Assembly (NCBI GenBank): GCA_024704765.1
Contig: JAKMXF010000011.1
Coordinates: forward strand, 603,557 to 667,556
Source: Oopsacas minuta
Taxonomy: Eukaryota; Porifera; Hexactinellida; Lyssacinosida; Leucopsacidae
Length of the DNA: 64,000 nucleotides
Reading direction: 5' to 3'
The position numbers and the translations under genes were made by a program. The notes under the pieces are model-generated. The model was not told the DNA's origin and ran no database searches. It saw only the letters and a program-made list of their open reading frames with translations. Positions 54,101 to 64,000 of this stretch are shown in pieces; positions within the stretch are counted from its first letter, which is position 1; the number at the start of each line of letters is the position of its first letter.

Positions 54101-57100
54101 AACTGTTTAATGAGTATGAATACGCGAGCGATGAGATATTACGTCTTAGAAAATTATTAATCAATATGAAAGCGAATCCATTTCCTGCTGGATATCAATT
54201 GACATTATTTGAGGTACAAGATCTAGGAATTGAGTCAAGTAATTATGATTTAGTCGAGAGGAGGAGCTCTTTATACAATGAGACTACTATTTAATTTGTC
54301 CCTTGCATAATTATATTATCGTTTTGTATCACATTTTTGGTGTATAAGTCTTTCTTAAAATATGCTCATGTCCAAGTTATTAACTCCTATCGTGAAATTT
54401 TAAAGTTTCTAATGACGGGCAGCATTTGACTGCCTGCCAACATTGAATAGATATACCATTCAAATGCAAATATATTATATATTTCCCGATTTATCGCCTA
54501 TTCCAATAATGGCTTACTATGCTATCGCATTACATATCCCATAATAATTTGGATAAGTTATTAATTAGTAAGCTGCAACGAATAGAAAACCTTCAATTAT
54601 AGCATGCCTGCTACAATGCCATTATTTCACGTTTCATCAAATCTACACAGTACACATATACATGTAATCCTCGTTTTATCTACCGTAATGATTCTCATTT
54701 CGTTAGTAGTTACATAATTTATCATGGGTGAGTCGAAATTCATACTCCGTATCCAAGCTAATCCCTTACCCGGTTAAACAGCATTTGTTGAAAATCATTG
54801 GATGTTTTAAAACTGATAACTTCCTATGTGCTACAGCGTAAAGAATCAGAACCCTAACGTTCTGTACCAATTTCCCACAGAAATTTCGAATTTTGGATAT
54901 TAAAAAATCCTAAAAATTTGCGACGATGCCAGTATTGAGTTTACTATGTTAGGGAGAGAATTCATTGATAGGTTTTAACAGTACAATATAGCCCCATTCC
55001 GGATATAAGAACATTACGTTTACATATATGCTATTCCTGATGATACTCTTATAACCGGCATCTACTGTACTGTACTAAAATGTCTTTTTATGTGACTACA
55101 TTTAGGTATCTTGTGTCTCAGTATACACACCTAGCCATAAAGAAACTCTACATATTGCATCGTTAGGAAATGATAATGACGTCATAACATTCCAATTCAA
55201 CCCAATTTGGGCTGAAGAAGCAGACTTAAGTTACTACAGCGACCCGAGCACTAAACAATTGAACCGTGATAAGTGTAACTATCTTGTTAGTAAAATTACA
55301 ACTGTCCTATCTGGTTTGTGTATCACTGGGCCTAGTTTGTTATACAGTGTGAGTAGAGTTAGTGGGGAGTTGTTACGGCTTGTATTGAGTGAGGTAAAAG
55401 GTGAAGAGGGAGAAGTGCGTAAAACCTTTCAGATAGAAGGCCGTTACCCTGGACATATTATAACAGGAGCTCGATTAGATTCGATTGATAACAGTTGTAC
55501 TTGTGTAAGTCCCACACACGAATTGGTAGCCTCAGTATATAGAGATGGACGTGTTAAGTTACGTAGAGTATTAGAACCGGCTGCTGTATGCTTAGAATTC
55601 AATGTAGTACATTATTCACGTGATAATATACTAGCTGTTGTGTTTTCAGATACTGCACAGAGTTTGTATTGTCTATCTAAATGTGGAGGTGGAGTATCTT
55701 GTGTTAAGCTAGATGGGAGTGGTAGTATGATAGGAAGACAGAGAACACAGGCTGCTAATGTTAATAAGAAGATGAGAGATAATTTATTGAGGACTACAAG
55801 AGAAAATGAAGGTAGTTATCTGCAAGCTCAGCATGGCATTGGAGAAATCTCTTACAAAAATGATTCAGGTGAGTTTTTACTCACAGTGGTGTTCGCCAGT
55901 TATAGCAAGTTCGCGTATTAAAAAGGAAATTCTTGCAATATATGACTTGCTAATAGGCGAACTTCACTGTAGTTAATATTGTTTCTACTATATAACGATT
56001 AACTGTTCTAATTGTTGCTCTTATACAATTTGACAATAAGTGTACTATTAAGCTTTCACCTCTCAGTTGAAACCACAAATACACTAATTAAGAGAACTGT
56101 AATAATTTAATAATTCTAACCAAGGAATTGCTTCGGACATCTCTGGCGCCATTCTATGCCAAGTTCATGGACCTTATACAATTTTATTATATTTTCATAT
56201 GAAGTATGATTTCACGCTACTCTGTTAAATGAACTTCTGGAGACCTTTTGTAATTTGTATCGTCAACAATGTTTCAAGATGACTGAGTTTACTAGGGAAC
56301 AGCAAAACAGAATTTTTACTTTTGTGTACTTACAGTCTGGTTTTACACATTTTATTTTGAGATTTTAACGTTCATTAAAATGCCATGTTTTATGCCAAAT
56401 TCATCCAAGTTCATGCCAAAAGTCGGTTGTCCAAACTATATTGTCAAACTACGTTTTTCCTCGAATAATGTATATTTGGTATTAATATTATGACAAAGTA
56501 TAGCATTTATGAATTGTATAACTCCAGAAAAACTTGTAATAATCGTCAGAATTATTTATCATTAATTACATTGTTTTAACAGGTTTGAAAGCTAAGTATA
56601 TAACAATAAAAGAATTGGGACTTAATACTGAATCAGATACCTGGCTAGATGTATGCAATCGTGATAGCGAAGAGAAAGAGAAAGTAATATATACGCTACA
56701 ACGAGAAGAACTTGTGAATGGATTGAATGGATTGAGAGAGACTGTATTACAAATGATTGAGGATAATCAAATTCTTCCTGAAATAGAACAATTGAGTAGA
56801 ACAGATTTTGTATTAGATATTGATAAACAGAGAGAATTGAAACAGAAACAGGAAGATTCTATAAAAGCTAAAGAGAGAGAAATTCACTTGCAGAATTTAG
56901 CTAAACTATTTCTCACAGAACAGCTGAAGGATACCTGTTGGGAAACTATGACGGTAAGTGTATACGGTAAACACTAGTTTTAGGAACAAAATCAGACCAG
57001 GGGGGTCTAGCATGAGAAATTGAACTCACTTTACGGTGGTTTATTCTAAAGTTATTGTTTTCATGTGAACTCTACAATCTGCTTATTTATCCCTGTGTGT

Positions 57101-60100
57101 AGGATGGGTTTGGGCTGTGTAGAAGAGAACGTAGTATTTATGGAAGCAAATTTTTGTCTCGAATTGTCTCCATACAGTAGTGAACTCTCATTCCCGATAT
57201 GACGTCAAAATTTTCAGTCTGTTACGGCCTTCTCAAGAATGAGAACATTTGGTTATTTTCAATACCGGATGAGAAATATAAATTTCTACTATCCCTTTGT
57301 ATCCGTATCAACGAAGCTAAATATCTAATATCTAATAGCAATCAGAATCTTGTATTTTGTAATATTATCAACAATTTGGACAACACGATAGAGGTATAAG
57401 GTATCCTGTACTAAATTAGGTTACTGGTAAGAACGTGTACTCATTCAATAGAAAGGTAGAAGTATCAAATTATCCGCTTAGTAAGCTGATTGAGAAAGAA
57501 CGAAAGGCTAGACAAGCTGCGATAGAGAGAATAGAAATAGTGAAGGAGTGTATTGATGCTAGAGAAGATCTAGATGGTGATATTGGACCGGGTATTTATA
57601 AGACTCAGGTATGTTGATAACTTGATATATACCGCAGATATATTATATGTATTTTCGCAAAGAAATCATTATCTTATTTGTGCGACAATAACTATAGGGG
57701 TCCGAATTAACGGCCCCCGCTTATTATTTTTTATATTTTAGATATCTCGTATTGGACAGAAGACCGAGGATGAAGATGATGTAGATGATAAAGGAGCTAT
57801 GGGAGGTAATAAAGAAGAGGACATTGATAGAGAATCTATTGAGGGTAGGAAAGCTGAGACACACGGAGGAATAGTTATACCTTCACAGTTTAATACAAGA
57901 AGTATATTGTCCTGCAGAGATTTAGTATTGATTCTACATCAGTCTGTATTTAAGGTAGGTCTGGGTGAAAATTTTGTCAGATTTCTTGAATTTTTGTGTA
58001 GTAATAATAAAAATTATGGCACATGTCACATATCCAATACTGCAATAATAAACAATTTCCTAAGTTGTATTGAGTACTTGTAAGTTATTGTGTTTATTCT
58101 CATCTACGTAATTATTGTTATTTTAACGTTAATTATTTATTATACAATATTTAGTTTTATTATATTAATAATTAACAAATTTAACTTTTCCTAGAAGAAA
58201 AATCTGTAAACACACAAATGTATGGGAAATCTATTTATCTTAAAATGGTGTGTCTAGGTGAAGCAGTTCTTCAATCAAGAGTTCGATGAAGTTCTAAAAT
58301 TGAAACAATCTGAAGTAATGCGAACGAATGAGCGTTGTTTTCGTATCAGACAGATTCTGCAAGATCTCAAAACGAAACACAAAATTGAATTTTATACTAA
58401 GAGTGAGACACTAGCAATGCATGCTTTCGAAGAGCCTGGAAGATTACTAGAAGTAAGAGTTACTTAAATTTGTAACTATTGGATATATTACTTGTTTCTC
58501 ATCAATGATTTTCGACGAAACTCTGGGGTTTTTTATTGTATGGATATTCAGTAGACAGTAATTTGTAGGTACAAATTAGTAGTCCATTAGTTAGATGATA
58601 ATACATCAAATTCTTGAGATATTCCAGAAATAATTGGGACGGTGCGCGTCGCAGGGCGGAAATGATAAACAAATATATTCCCACGAATATTGATTTGGGG
58701 TATAATAAGCACTTTTTCGGCTGTATGATTTGTTTAAATGTAAATTAGAACTTTATTGCTATAATCCCACACAAGATTTGTATTTGTAGAGATAATATAG
58801 CTTGCTTATAATATGGAATTCTAACTAAATAGAAATTGAAATAACTGTATCTAATTTCCTTATAAAATTGCCTCAAACTGTATTAATAATGCTTTTCAAC
58901 AAAGGTTATAGACTCAGAAGTTAAAATAGACAAATACGAGACTGTTACAGAGCGTCAGCAGAGAACTCAGCTAGCTCATATTGAAGAAGAGAGGAGATTA
59001 GCTGAGATGGGAGACAAATGGAGAGAGAGAGGATTAGATATGATGATGGGAGGTAAGCTAGAGATTGATACAGAAGATGAGTTGTTCAGGGTGAGTACTG
59101 AGTAGCAGAGATTGAACCGGTCTCCTTTAACTGTTAAAACGCGCTACAATTTCTAAATTGAGATTTAAACTAACACTATATCAATGTATAGCAATAGTTG
59201 CCAACCTGAGTGAAGAAAATAGCGAGATTTCGCGTAAAATCAAGCCAATTGGCAAGTTTGTATCCCAAACAATTGGTCAATTTCAAACTGCCGGTTCACC
59301 GTTGACCGGTCTGTCAAAATATCGACCGGTTCCATCTCTGCTAGGTAGGCTTTACTCAAGGGGCACTATCACTGTGTCTAACCGATCTAATATTTCTCCT
59401 TAAAATAAATGTAACAAATTTAGACTTTACAGCAGTATTCTATACTATATAGGATCTGGTAGAACCCGAGTTCCTTGATAACCCAGCATTATCTGCAGAC
59501 CCTGAGCTACAAGCTAGGAAGCAAGAATGGCAGCTACATGTAGAACAAGTAAAAGAAGAGAGAGACAAACATAAACGAGCATTAGAAGCTGAAATGTCTA
59601 AATTAGAGCAAGCTATGGTTGACGGGTGTCAAAGGGTAGATGACAAGATTCAACAGCTTTATCGTGCTAAAATATCAGCTGATAAAGTAGTGTATCAGGA
59701 AGAGCTTAAGATTATTACTCTGCTAGCTGCGGAAATGTTCACTCAGGTAAAGTGTAAAATTTAACGATTTATGTGCATATTTGTGATTCTTGGAATATTT
59801 ATAGGAACTTTTGAAACAGGAAGAGTTCCTGTTAAAGATGCTGGAGCAGAGTAGAGAGTATAAATTAGTTGCTAATGAGAGAGTCAATGAAATTAAAGAG
59901 GATTTGGATAATTTCACAGAGATGTATGCTTCTAGTCAGATAGATGATAAGAATTTAGATAGGTAGTATCACTAATCAATAATAATAGTAGTTATCTAGT
60001 AAATCTCTCTATGGAGATTGTAATTGAATCAATAATTCAAGCTAGAAAATCAGTTAAAATATATTTCACTCATTTTACTACAGTAGACCCTCGCTGATCC

Positions 60101-62076
60101 AAGCAGGGCCTAGAGCTTATTCAATCTTTGGAAATTTGTTTCAAACGTAAAAAGATAGCTGATATATATCCAATTATACTAGAGAACAATATCTAATACT
60201 ATATTACGCATGTTGCTCCCATTCCATCGTATGTACAACTTTCGAAAAAAGTCCTCCCAGATTCTATAGTATTGTTTCAATGTATTTCGCTAATCCGAAC
60301 GTATTATTTCGCAATCGGAACAGTGGTGTTCGGAATAGCGAGGGCATTCTGTATTCGAATAAATTTCTTGAGATTAATAATCGCCTCGGATATTATTCGA
60401 GGTAATACAGTATTACATTATATGTATAGGAACTTCAGAAAAGAACATTCAGACTTAGAGCCACACGTAGATGCTTTGTATAGACTATTCAGGAAGAGAC
60501 CTAGAGTACAGAAGAGACCTGTAGCAGGTGGTACTAGTGGTGACGTTACACTGAGTATATTCCCTGTTGCATCACTATCTAATGCACAGGTAAGTATTCA
60601 CTATTCACCGTATTTTCTCGTATTATACGAACAATTACAATTCAGTTGTAACTGTGCTACTATGGTATACTATACCAAATAAATTCAATTATTCTGTCGG
60701 GACAGGTTGTAATTTTATATTATTCGTCTATTCAGGTATTAAGGGAAACAACCGAGGAGCTAGACGCTTACACTAATGCTCCAGAGGGCGTAGACTTAGA
60801 GGGCTGGGGGAGATTAGTAGCTGCTAGGAAACAGAAGATAAATAGTGAGCAGAAGTTGAAGAAGCAAGCTCTGGAGCTAGCAGAAATACAAGCTTACCAT
60901 CAAGATATGGTTAAGCAAGATGAACATGCACAAAGTGAGACAGATACTACTAATATTGAGTTAGATAGACTCAGAGGTGTTAAAAACCGGTTATACTTTA
61001 ATATACAAGTACAGCTGTTGGTAAAACAAGGACAGGTTTGTTAAGCATGAACAATGTTTTGTGTTAATAATCTAGAAAGTATGTATCCAGCCAATTTTGC
61101 TTAGTTGCAAAAATTCATGCTACAAGTTTGAAATTTTGTGTGTGTCACAGTCAGTGTAAACTGTAAAGTATGATATCTCTAGGTAGAAATTTCAAAACAT
61201 TCAGCGCAAACGCAGCACAAACAAGCAAATAATGCTTATATTAATGAAAATCATCGAACCAATATTTATTATCTATTATATCGTATTTACAGGTAGAAGT
61301 AGAGGATGGAGGTTGTTTCCTAACAGATCATTCAGACAGTATTCTAATATTCAAACAAACAATAGACGAGTTGAATAAACAAGTAAAGTTACTTGGCAAA
61401 GAAAAGCTAGAACGGATGAGACAGAATATGGAATTTAAACGAGGAATACATTTGCTAGAATGGGAACATCGTAAGCTGAGAATGCAAGCTGAAGATCTGC
61501 AGAAGAAAGCTAAAGAAATACAAACTCTTAAACTTACTAAAGATGTACAGATTAGAATGCAGGCATCTCAGAGTTTGGGAAGGAGTAATAAAGCTGATAT
61601 GGAGCTGTTAGAGCAGGAATTGGAGTATAAGAAGAATGCACACGATTCTAAGGTTGGTTGATAATTAGAGTGGAGATTATATATTTTGATGAGAAATCAT
61701 GTAGTGACTAGTGAGGCAGATTTTTAAGGAGATTTTCGCATATTTAAATAATTTAAATAATTTTTCTGTATAGATTTCATCATTAGACTTACAGTTATCA
61801 CAACTAAACAAAGAAATATCAAAGAGACGTGACGACAACGAAAGCCTAGAGGGAGACATGCAAGAAGCCGCCGTAGCAGAAGCTGAAAGGTCTAGACTGG
61901 TGGAAAGGGAACGACCAGATCCTCAGGAACTCTCGAATAAGCGTGTGAGAGGTGTAATGCTCCGTAGGAGAATGCTTGATATGGTTAAAGCACAGGCCCG
62001 AGAAATATCCGCACTACAATCAGAATTGGAGAGACTTAGACTCAAAACATTCCCTGCACTCTTACAACTGAGCTAA
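48119..62076 (+). CDS. CFAP43: CFAP43-type axonemal WD40 / coiled-coil protein, 18 exons
   Basis: Exons: 48119-48459, 49023-49255, 49783-49982, 50074-50531, 50598-50785, 51321-51541, 55106-55868, 56583-56953, 57420-57608, 57742-57954, 58258-58452, 58905-59090, 59453-59746, 59805-59962, 60430-60589, 60736-61035, 61293-61652, 61774-62076. All phases agree, giving about 1710 residues; human CFAP43 is close to that. Residues 1 to about 800 are WD40-like (YSALAFSHDG, VPEFKLYIWDIS, SSGYVCVFDL). The rest is coiled coil, with FNQEFDEVLKLKQSEVMR and ending LRLKTFPALLQLS. CFAP43 and its sister CFAP44 form a tether linking inner dynein I1 to axonemal doublets; loss causes malformed sperm flagella. I favour CFAP43 over CFAP44 on length and WD pattern, with moderate certainty. 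The exon 6 donor could instead be at 51492. Intron 6 (3.6 kb) contains an Hv1 gene. Confidence 0.85.
48569..48714. repeat. TIR element, CAGTGGTGTTC family, copy 1
   Basis: Left end ACAGTGGTGTTCACCTATTAGCAA and right end TTGCTAATGGGCCAACTCCAATGT are approximate inverted repeats. In intron 1 of CFAP43. Related to 55883-55970. Confidence 0.6.
53131..53146 (+). promoter_or_regulatory. TATA box of the nested Hv1 gene
   Basis: TATATATATATAAATA lies 54 bases before ATG 53200. It is inside the upstream-extended reading frame, which argues that the true start is 53200, not the first in-frame ATG at 52975. Confidence 0.5.
53200..54294 (+). CDS. HVCN1: Voltage-gated proton channel Hv1, intronless, nested in CFAP43 intron 6
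   Basis: From ATG 53200 the protein has 364 residues. S1 (VLVLLDVFLVLVDLIL) has the proton-selectivity Asp at 101 (human D112). S2 (FILEIVLKLVAFR) has Glu194/Lys198, and S3 (FDAVIVITSFIME) has Asp215. S4 is RLWRVVRIITGAL, with the three gating arginines 261, 264 and 267. Human N214 is Thr270 here. A C-terminal coiled coil (about 290-325) should dimerise it, as in other Hv1s. Hv1 extrudes protons and raises cytosolic pH, for example in sperm and phagocytes. The S1-S2 loop is long (about 113-171) and has seven cysteines; most Hv1 loops are short. No introns, whereas vertebrate HVCN1 is multi-exon. Same strand as the host gene. Confidence 0.88.
   Translation: MSNSSSKRSKVLTRLETVEEVGSVMSDLPNSNTYNLDNDQLMRDSINISLQKDIRKRKLNPLSVEETDTTNVSTQAWREKLQKSLRSLRFHALVTVLVLLDVFLVLVDLILNGDIIHGECLKDDDCSVSQCSKDLIENCPCPINITISPSNSSNSICRLVGFKRECVSIEDTSVPVILILNGISLFILFIFILEIVLKLVAFRLRFFKKFFEVFDAVIVITSFIMEFVKYVFSLEQHLSHSNNNADSIEKLQFFDLLIAFRLWRVVRIITGALASYNTAKTQRHKTEVHKIVLTENKRYTELFNEYEYASDEILRLRKLLINMKANPFPAGYQLTLFEVQDLGIESSNYDLVERRSSLYNETTI
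55883..55970. repeat. 88-bp TIR element, CAGTGGTGTTC family, copy 2
   Basis: Ends ACAGTGGTGTTCGCC / GGCGAACTTCACTGT. It starts 15 bases after the exon 7 donor of CFAP43 (exon end 55868). Confidence 0.7.
59197..59257. repeat. Small foldback repeat, copy 2
   Basis: TTGCCAACCTGAGTGAAGAA and CCAATTGGCAAGT match the element at 29017-29064, here in intron 12 of CFAP43. Confidence 0.6.
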
Positions 62077-63055
62077 CTATTATATTATTATTATTATTAT
62101 TATTATACAGATGATTATACTTATTTATCATATATTAAATGACGTAATCAGTTACATTATACTCTCATTTACAGAAATATTTTAGGGATAATTATCATAG
62201 AAATTATCGGAGTGTACGCTACGTTAGTCTTCCTCAATGTGCGGAGGCTGTATACAAAAGATTGTTAACAAATCCTCGAATCTACAGATTTTATGAACAT
62301 TGGAGCTAATTATAGCATACACTTTGGGCTGTTATGCTGTTGTGGTATTGTAATTGCGTGGGCAGATATCCCTATATATCTCACAATTAATAAATTAGCA
62401 GCTCAGCGTCGAAATACCTACTCCTCGATGATACAATACAGTTTGAACCTAAGTACGTAATAGTCATTGAGAAATGTTTCAAACTACCATCGAATATTTA
62501 TGAGAGTCTATAGGCGTGGCGGAAACAAAATGAAAGTTGTACAAATACCATACATTTAATGCAGATTCCAGAAAAAGTGGAACGGAACTTGCCTGACCGG
62601 TTTCACCAGCCCTGGCCTACCTCAAATATAATGGAACGAAGTGTCAGTTTATTGGATACCGACATTTCGTTCCAAAAATATATTGAATCAGGTCCTAGAG
62701 GCATTCATTGAGTTTGGGGAGTGAGAACTGACCGTGGATAAGTGATGGGACGAAATAGTAAAAACTACATCAAAATTAAGAGAATAGTTCCAGTAAAGGA
62801 ATGTTAATAGAACATTGTTACACACATCAATGAACCAATAATAAATACACACAATCTTGATGAACAATCAAACAAACTCTGAAATGAGAGAGAACTCACT
62901 ATTAAAATAATCAATAGCAGGCTTAATAACCTACCAACCTACAAACATAGAGTCTACTCGAAATATATATTAAACAACCTAGCAAGTTAAAAGCACTGTA
63001 CAATCCTGGAGTAGAGGGTACAAACAACTTTTTTCTCTTCTAATTTACTTTCATT
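62077..63055. other. Intergenic between convergent CFAP43 and calcineurin A
   Basis: Holds a (TTA)n run at about 62080-62105 and one possible short exon (62175-62309, listed separately). The hairpin-like pair GGAACGAAGTGTC ... GACATTTCGTTCC lies at 62632-62676. No full gene seen. Confidence 0.4.
62175..62309 (+). CDS. Possible short exon or small ORF of unknown identity
   Basis: After an acceptor-like TTTACAG, an open frame of 44 codons runs to a stop and contains SVRYVSLPQCAEAVYKRLL and NPRIYRFYEHWS. Composition looks protein-like and unlike the surrounding AT-rich DNA. It could be an alternative last exon of CFAP43 or a decayed gene end. I do not recognise a family. Confidence 0.3.
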   Translation, partial: KYFRDNYHRNYRSVRYVSLPQCAEAVYKRLLTNPRIYRFYEHWS

Positions 63056-64000
63056 CTAGGATACTTGGTCCATATTTGCTTCTAGGAGTAGAATTCCTGA
63101 TTCCTTTCTTGGAGGCATTCGTTCATTTCCTTTATCTAAGTCTTTCGCTTGATCGAATGATTTTATTTCACAGATTCCTTTCACCTCTAATTTGTGTATA
63201 GCTGTAGAAGATAATGTATAGTGAAACTCAAATAAGACATATCACCTCGAGAAACGGTTAATTCCACTTAATCGTGCAAAATGACCTGCCCTAAGCCCTG
63301 AAGTTACCCTACTGAGCAGACTCTATTGTATTTAAATATTAAAAACAACTGTATTTGGTGGCTATCACTGACAACTATCCAATATCCACTATTATTATAT
63401 TGTATTAATAAAACTCGAATAACCTGATGCTAATCCCTCTTTCCCTTGTTGTAGAATTCCATAAGGTAATTCACCAGCTGGTGTAAGTCCCTTCAGTCTA
63501 ACTACATTCTCACTCTCCTCTCTGTAGAATAAAACGAAAGTAAATTACATGTCTTTCTAAGGTATATCCTGATTAAGTTTTAACCATGGATGGAAGATTT
63601 ACTGTATCTTCTTGGGTTTTGTTCTAGGTCATTTTGAAGTACTCCTCGCTTGGTTGGAGCGAGGATTTCTATAGAACATAAATCCACCATCCATGGTTAC
63701 ATAGGTAATAAGCATATCTGGAGACCATTTTTATCAAAGCACAATACCTGAGAACACTGAAAACTCGTTGTATCTTCCCTATAGCTCTTATCTTGCTCTT
63801 TATTACTTCTTTTCTATCAGGCACGTCAGGTGGAATTTCCTCATCTAATTATCGTTATAATTACGCATAATACTATACAGGTATTGGAAATTTTGTACTT
63901 TGACTTACCAGTACTATCGTCACTACCGTCATCATCCTCTGGACATATCTTTAGGATATTGAGTAACATTTCTGTAACTTTCTCTCCAACGAATGGAAGA
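63056..64000 (-). CDS. PPP3C: Calcineurin A (PPP3C), C-terminal exons, 5' end outside window
   Basis: Four minus-strand exons: 64000-63909 (continues outside), 63844-63748, 63521-63424 and 63201-63056 (stop at 63056). Splice phases agree. They encode [16 protein letters not shown], the acidic linker PEDDDGSDD, and the calmodulin-binding helix [20 protein letters not shown]. Next come [20 protein letters not shown] and the autoinhibitory segment [20 protein letters not shown]. These match, in order, the C-terminal regulatory half of calcineurin A. The enzyme is the Ca2+/calmodulin-activated Ser/Thr phosphatase that pairs with calcineurin B and acts on NFAT and other targets. The catalytic domain lies beyond the window. 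The gene converges on CFAP43, with about 980 bp between stop codons. Confidence 0.88.
63581..63699. repeat. 119-bp TIR element, CCATGGATGG family, copy 2
   Basis: Perfect 13-bp ends TAACCATGGATGG / CCATCCATGGTTA. Interior GGTCATTTTGAAGTACTCC... matches 569-699. It sits in the calcineurin A intron 63522-63747. Confidence 0.85.

Noticed and set aside
57199-57399. Open frame in CFAP43 intron 8 as an exon
   Set aside because: Exons 8 and 9 join in phase without it, and it shows no coiled-coil character.
60272-60682. Long open frame around CFAP43 exon 15 taken as a separate gene
   Set aside because: Only 60430-60589 carries family-like sequence, with matching splice phases; the rest is intron read-through.
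1-64000. Bacterial symbiont origin of any segment
   Set aside because: Spliceosomal introns, animal gene families and uniform AT-rich composition run through the whole window; no operons or Shine-Dalgarno pattern seen.

Overview
This window is eukaryotic nuclear DNA from an animal. Spliceosomal introns with GT..AG ends are evident, the DNA is AT-rich, and there is an initiator-type tRNA(Met). Metazoan-type families include calcineurin A, MAPKAP kinase, Hv1 proton channel, FEM1, CYP4-clan P450, TALE homeobox and Ig/FN3 membrane receptors. Short introns, close gene spacing, lineage-specific Ig/FN3 receptors and TPR-SET expansions suggest an early-branching animal, most likely a sponge; that placement is inference.

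Layout. 1-3515 (+): 3' part of a type I membrane receptor built from repeated Ig-like exons, ending in FN3-TM-tail. 4429-5460 (+): single-exon, divergent DP-like partner of E2F. 5.5-10 kb: transposon remnants, a broken alpha-carbonic anhydrase (-) and a GNAT acetyltransferase (+). 10014-10085: tRNA-iMet-like gene. 10894-13068 and 16138-18441 (-): two TPR-SET genes that flank a frameshifted NmrA-like pseudogene and an AT minisatellite. 18.5-23.4 kb: a 2.3-kb tandem duplication, each unit carrying a CYP4-clan P450 (-). 23560-25452 (-): FEM1. 26.6-31.0 kb: a MULE transposase remnant, two FRAG1/DRAM/SFK1-type membrane proteins, and a perfect inverted copy of the 5' end of one of them. 31255-31872 (+): TALE homeobox. 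33104-36673 (+): intronless 10-domain Ig/FN3 receptor.

37437-46425 (+): eight-exon gene joining an EHBP1-type NT-C2 domain, a thioredoxin fold lacking one active-site Cys, a coiled coil and a PH domain. Its largest intron holds an intronless MAPKAPK-like kinase (43107-44048). 48119-62076 (+): eighteen-exon CFAP43-type axonemal protein of about 1710 residues, with an intronless Hv1 proton channel in intron 6. 63056-64000 (-): 3' end of calcineurin A, reconstructed from four short exons and converging on CFAP43.

Themes. Genes fall into two classes: intron-rich (Ig receptor, NT-C2/Trx/PH gene, CFAP43, calcineurin A) and single-exon (most of the others). Two single-exon genes lie inside introns of intron-rich hosts on the same strand, each with its own TATA-like box. 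CFAP43, Hv1 and calcineurin are all linked to sperm or flagellar motility in other animals, so 48-64 kb may be a functionally coherent neighbourhood. Introns and intergenic DNA carry several families of short terminal-inverted-repeat elements.
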